64,000 bases of DNA, taken from NCBI GenBank assembly GCA_964035575.1, contig OZ037835.1, positions 496,001 through 560,000 on the forward strand, written 5' to 3'. A program made the position numbers and the translations under genes. Shown piece by piece: positions 63,037 to 64,000 of this stretch. The notes under the pieces are model-generated. The model did no database searches. It saw nothing but the letters and a program-made list of their open reading frames with translations, and was not told where the DNA came from. Origin of the DNA: Rhynchopus sp. YZ270_cl-10 (lineage: Eukaryota; Euglenozoa; Diplonemea; Diplonemida; Diplonemidae). The number at the start of each line of letters is the position of its first letter. Positions within the stretch are counted from its first letter, which is position 1.

Positions 63037-63334
63037 CAGGCACTCCGCTAGGTACTAAAGTTCTGTTGATTGTCAACAGAACTTTTTGAAAATGGGGAAA
63101 AAAAGAAAAAAAAAAAAAGTTCTGCTAAGTGGTTCAGACCCGTTCTACCTGTCAAAAAAGCTCAGGAGAAGAAGATATGGAGAGGTGAGTGCTCAAACGT
63201 CCCAAAAAAGTCAAAATCGGGCGTTGGTAAAAAAAAAAGTTGCGTACCGTGCGCCTGCGGCGCAAGCATGTACCCCACCAACGTGGACCATCAACAGAAT
63301 ATTTTCAAAATCGGAAATCCTAGCGGAGAGCCTG
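63037..63334. mobile_element. 298-bp hAT-type MITE with 8-bp target duplication
   Basis: Left end CAGGCACTCCGCTAGG, right end CCTAGCGGAGAGCCTG. CTTGATTT occurs immediately before (63,029-63,036) and immediately after (63,335-63,342). An 8-bp duplication and CAG-type ends are hallmarks of hAT transposons. It contains the 29-bp palindrome (63,057) and the gcgtaccgtgcgcctgcggc module. It is an internally deleted relative of the element in the CNBD intron. Confidence 0.9.
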
Positions 63335-63507
63335 CTTGATTTACAAAAAAAAACAAGTAATTGCTATCGGAAAAAAAACCGGGTGTGCTGTGGAACTCCA
63401 CTCTGAAAAAGATATAATCTACAACACGCCAGCATTCTGCTCTTCTGCAGGTATGCTAAAACGCTCTTCGTACGCTGGACCCACTGGGATGCCTGCATCT
63501 GAAACCT

Positions 63508-63723
63508 TTAAACAGTGGGGCTGTCCTCTTCGTCCAGCACCATCTGCTCCATCGCGTTATTGGACGTAGTCTCGGCAGGCTCGATAACCATTCGCTCGGG
63601 CGGCCTCGGCATGTTCCAGCTCGTAGTCGTCCACAGGCTCCCACGCATCGTCGCGTCATCAGAGCAGTGCGGAAGGAACACATAATGCACAGACGACAAC
63701 ACGTCGTCGATCGCACCAGGCAT
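63508..63723 (-). CDS. Hypothetical coding segment, 71 aa (possibly a last exon)
   Basis: ATG at 63,723 gives MPGAIDDVLSSVHYVFLPHC, then SDDATMRGSLWTTTSWNMPR and an acidic end (VLDEEDSPTV) before TAA. The frame is open upstream for another ~28 codons (AIFETTIASWRFSGGTDVT), so this may be the 3' exon of a longer gene. Codon use (GCC, CTG, GAG, ACG) fits the host genes. No domain recognised. The GSLW and SSVHYVF stretches could be beta-strands of a small fold. Confidence 0.45.
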   Translation of the reverse strand: MPGAIDDVLSSVHYVFLPHCSDDATMRGSLWTTTSWNMPRPPERMVIEPAETTSNNAMEQMVLDEEDSPTV

Positions 63724-63934
63724 CGTCACATCAGTACCTCCAGAAAATCGCCAGGATGCTATGGTGGTTTCGAAAATCGCGCGGAGTTATCCACATCACA
63801 CCCCATTTTTTTTCTTAGCAATTAGTTGTTCTTGTTATTATTGTTTTCCTCACACCTTCCTTCAACCCTTGTAGGATCAGTTCGTATTTTTTTTCGCGAA
63901 AACATGAAATTACACATTTCAAGAGAACAAAAAA

Positions 63935-64000
63935 TTAAAAAGGGTTCGCCCCCTCAGTGGGACGCCGTAAACCATACTTCCTCAGTGTCAGCCGCATCAT
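63935..64000 (-). CDS. C-terminal end of a gene entering from the right (partial)
   Basis: The minus strand reads MMRLTLRKYGLRRPTEGANP, then Phe and TAA at 63,935-63,937, with no stop up to the window edge. GC-rich codons after an AT-rich downstream region suggest a true coding end. It continues the one-strand gene order. Too short to identify. Confidence 0.35.
   Translation of the reverse strand: MMRLTLRKYGLRRPTEGANPF

Overview
The window looks like nuclear DNA of a repeat-rich protist. I lean towards a euglenozoan, most likely diplonemid-like. The reasons are: every confident long gene lies on the minus strand (about twelve host genes in a row, as in a directional polycistronic cluster); most genes are uninterrupted, with only two visible spliceosomal introns; there are families of membrane nucleotidyl-cyclase-like receptors and purple acid phosphatases; and one 28S rRNA 3'-end fragment has a euglenozoan-looking sequence after the sarcin-ricin loop. 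No spliced-leader gene was recognised, so the assignment is inference.

Layout. 1-6.9 kb: three tandem ankyrin-repeat genes (the first runs off the window and is frameshifted) with duplicated upstream flanks. 7.5-13.0 kb: one 1,148-residue triple cyclic-nucleotide-binding-domain protein, split by a 2.1 kb intron that is filled by a hAT-like insertion. 13-27.5 kb: a gene-poor mosaic of mobile and foldback DNA. It holds two ~1.15 kb related elements with interchangeable tandem/palindromic end arrays, a terminal-inverted-repeat element carrying a small spliced gene, an 88-copy 7-bp array, recombinase-like and zinc-finger-like coding scraps, and large palindromes. 27.6-29.0 kb: a purple acid phosphatase. 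32.5-33.9 kb: an SLC43-like MFS transporter. 34.1-35.3 kb: the 3' part of a LINE. 36.0-45.1 kb: three paralogues with a ubiquitin-like N terminus and 25-residue leucine-rich repeats, interleaved with a 3-hydroxyisobutyrate-dehydrogenase-type reductase, a (CCCCGA)n array and a MITE. 46.3 kb: the 28S fragment. 47.6-49.7 kb: a second, larger phosphatase with an apple/PAN-like domain. 51.4-60.2 kb: two paralogous two-TM receptor-like cyclase-homology proteins (the first frameshifted) within a duplicated block. 60.9-63.4 kb: more repeats, a third copy of the modular element and a clean hAT-type MITE with an 8-bp target duplication. Two small minus-strand coding pieces close the window.

The host genes do not form one pathway. 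The window shows local duplication of environment-facing or interaction proteins (ankyrin, LRR, receptor-cyclase, secreted phosphatase) separated by heavily nested repeats. All calls come from reading the sequence; no search was run.
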